This document shows positions 5,033 to 5,201 of a DNA stretch of 5,201 bases, in pieces; the first letter of the stretch is position 1; every line of letters starts with the position of its first letter. The position numbers and the translations under genes are program-made. Source of the DNA: an uncultured Peptoniphilus sp. (GTDB lineage: Bacteria; Bacillota; Clostridia; Tissierellales; Peptoniphilaceae); contig CABTZF010000042.1 in NCBI GenBank assembly GCA_902489255.1, positions 1 through 5,201 on the forward strand, read 5' to 3'. Below the pieces are notes generated by a model that saw only the letters and a program-made list of their open reading frames with translations, was not told where the DNA came from and did not search any database.

Positions 5033-5061
5033 TTTTTTATATTTACAATTGATTGTTTTTT
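5015..5061 (+). terminator. Operon terminator overlapping the last stop codon
   Basis: A perfect 18-bp inverted repeat: left arm 5015-5032, right arm 5043-5060, loop TTTTTTATAT. The right arm ends in a T-run. The left arm starts with five A and includes the last codons and the TAA stop of the DUF1653 gene. The A and T ends make it potentially active on both strands, although no minus-strand gene is seen. Confidence 0.88.
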
Positions 5062-5062
5062 A

Positions 5063-5091
5063 TTTACTTATATATTTTTATAGCTTATAAT
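5063..5091 (+). promoter_or_regulatory. Promoter-like pair after the operon terminator
   Basis: TTTACT (5063-5068, four of six to consensus) and a perfect TATAAT (5086-5091) are 17 nt apart. A start near 5098 would sit just before the hairpin at 5103. Another TATAAT at 5100-5105 has no good -35. Such matches are easy to find in AT-rich DNA, so this is tentative. Confidence 0.35.
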
Positions 5092-5102
5092 TATGGCTCT
5101 AT

Positions 5103-5141
5103 AATATCTGTTGGGGAGTAAAATCTTCAGCAGATATTTTT
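5103..5141 (+). terminator. Second hairpin with T-run (terminator or tiny RNA)
   Basis: AATATCTGTTG (5103-5113) pairs with CAGCAGATATT (5128-5138) with one G-T wobble. The stem can extend inward through GGGA/TCTT (5114-5117 with 5124-5127, two wobbles) to a GTAAAA loop. A T-run follows to 5141. It reads as a + strand intrinsic terminator. With no gene between it and the operon terminator, it may end a very short transcript, back up the first terminator, or be an attenuator for a gene beyond the window. Confidence 0.5.
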
Positions 5142-5201
5142 ATGAAAAAAAATTGCACTTATACGCATTTAGTCCTAAACTTAAAATAACTACAAACAAA
5201 G
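5142..5201. other. AT-rich end of window, nothing recognised
   Basis: An A-run (5145-5152) followed by AT-rich sequence. No reading frame, repeat or clear promoter is visible before the window ends. Confidence 0.3.

Overview
The window looks like chromosome of a low-GC, AT-rich Gram-positive anaerobe. The large exported S-layer-homology (SLH) protein, strong AGGAGG-type ribosome binding sites and codon use suggest Firmicutes, plausibly the Tissierellia/Peptoniphilaceae group (Peptoniphilus, Anaerococcus, Finegoldia, Parvimonas relatives). The genus is inferred from general resemblance, not proven. All supported genes lie on the + strand.

Region 1 (1-3315) is one highly expressed surface-protein gene with its control region. 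An A/T-only tract leads into a near-consensus extended -10 promoter (P1, 55-84), followed by a second promoter candidate (P2, 161-187). A leader with several small inverted repeats, one arm of which can pair with the Shine-Dalgarno sequence, precedes a very strong RBS and an ATG at 315. The gene encodes a 983-residue secreted protein: signal peptide, Lys/Glu/Pro linker, three (partly degenerate) SLH units, a long unrecognised middle region, and a helical C-terminal tail. The tail's codon use differs sharply from the rest. A GAAA-loop terminator follows.

Region 2 (3316-3771) has no convincing gene. Positions 3330-3588 hold a dense cluster of short palindromic GGAC(T/A)GTCC units. A two-unit, 22-bp composite sits at each end in inverted orientation, with a partly duplicated module and two further hairpins between. 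It looks like a REP/BIME-like or MITE-like non-autonomous element. A further unit lies at 16-24, so the SLH gene is flanked by the same repeat. A promoter at 3719-3747 follows.

Region 3 (3772-5061) is a compact three-gene operon with 2-nt gaps: a dCTP deaminase/dUTPase-fold protein, a 141-residue protein with a charged helical N-terminus and two membrane segments, and a small DUF1653 protein. By eye, the first protein keeps the fold's binding-site framework but appears to lack both the deaminase glutamate and the dUTPase aspartate. A nucleotide-binding but non-catalytic role beside a small membrane protein is therefore worth testing. The operon ends in a perfect 18-bp terminator stem that overlaps the last codons.

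Region 4 (5062-5201) holds no gene. It has a promoter-like pair followed closely by a second hairpin with a T-run, which could be a tiny RNA, a second terminator, or an attenuator for a gene beyond the window.
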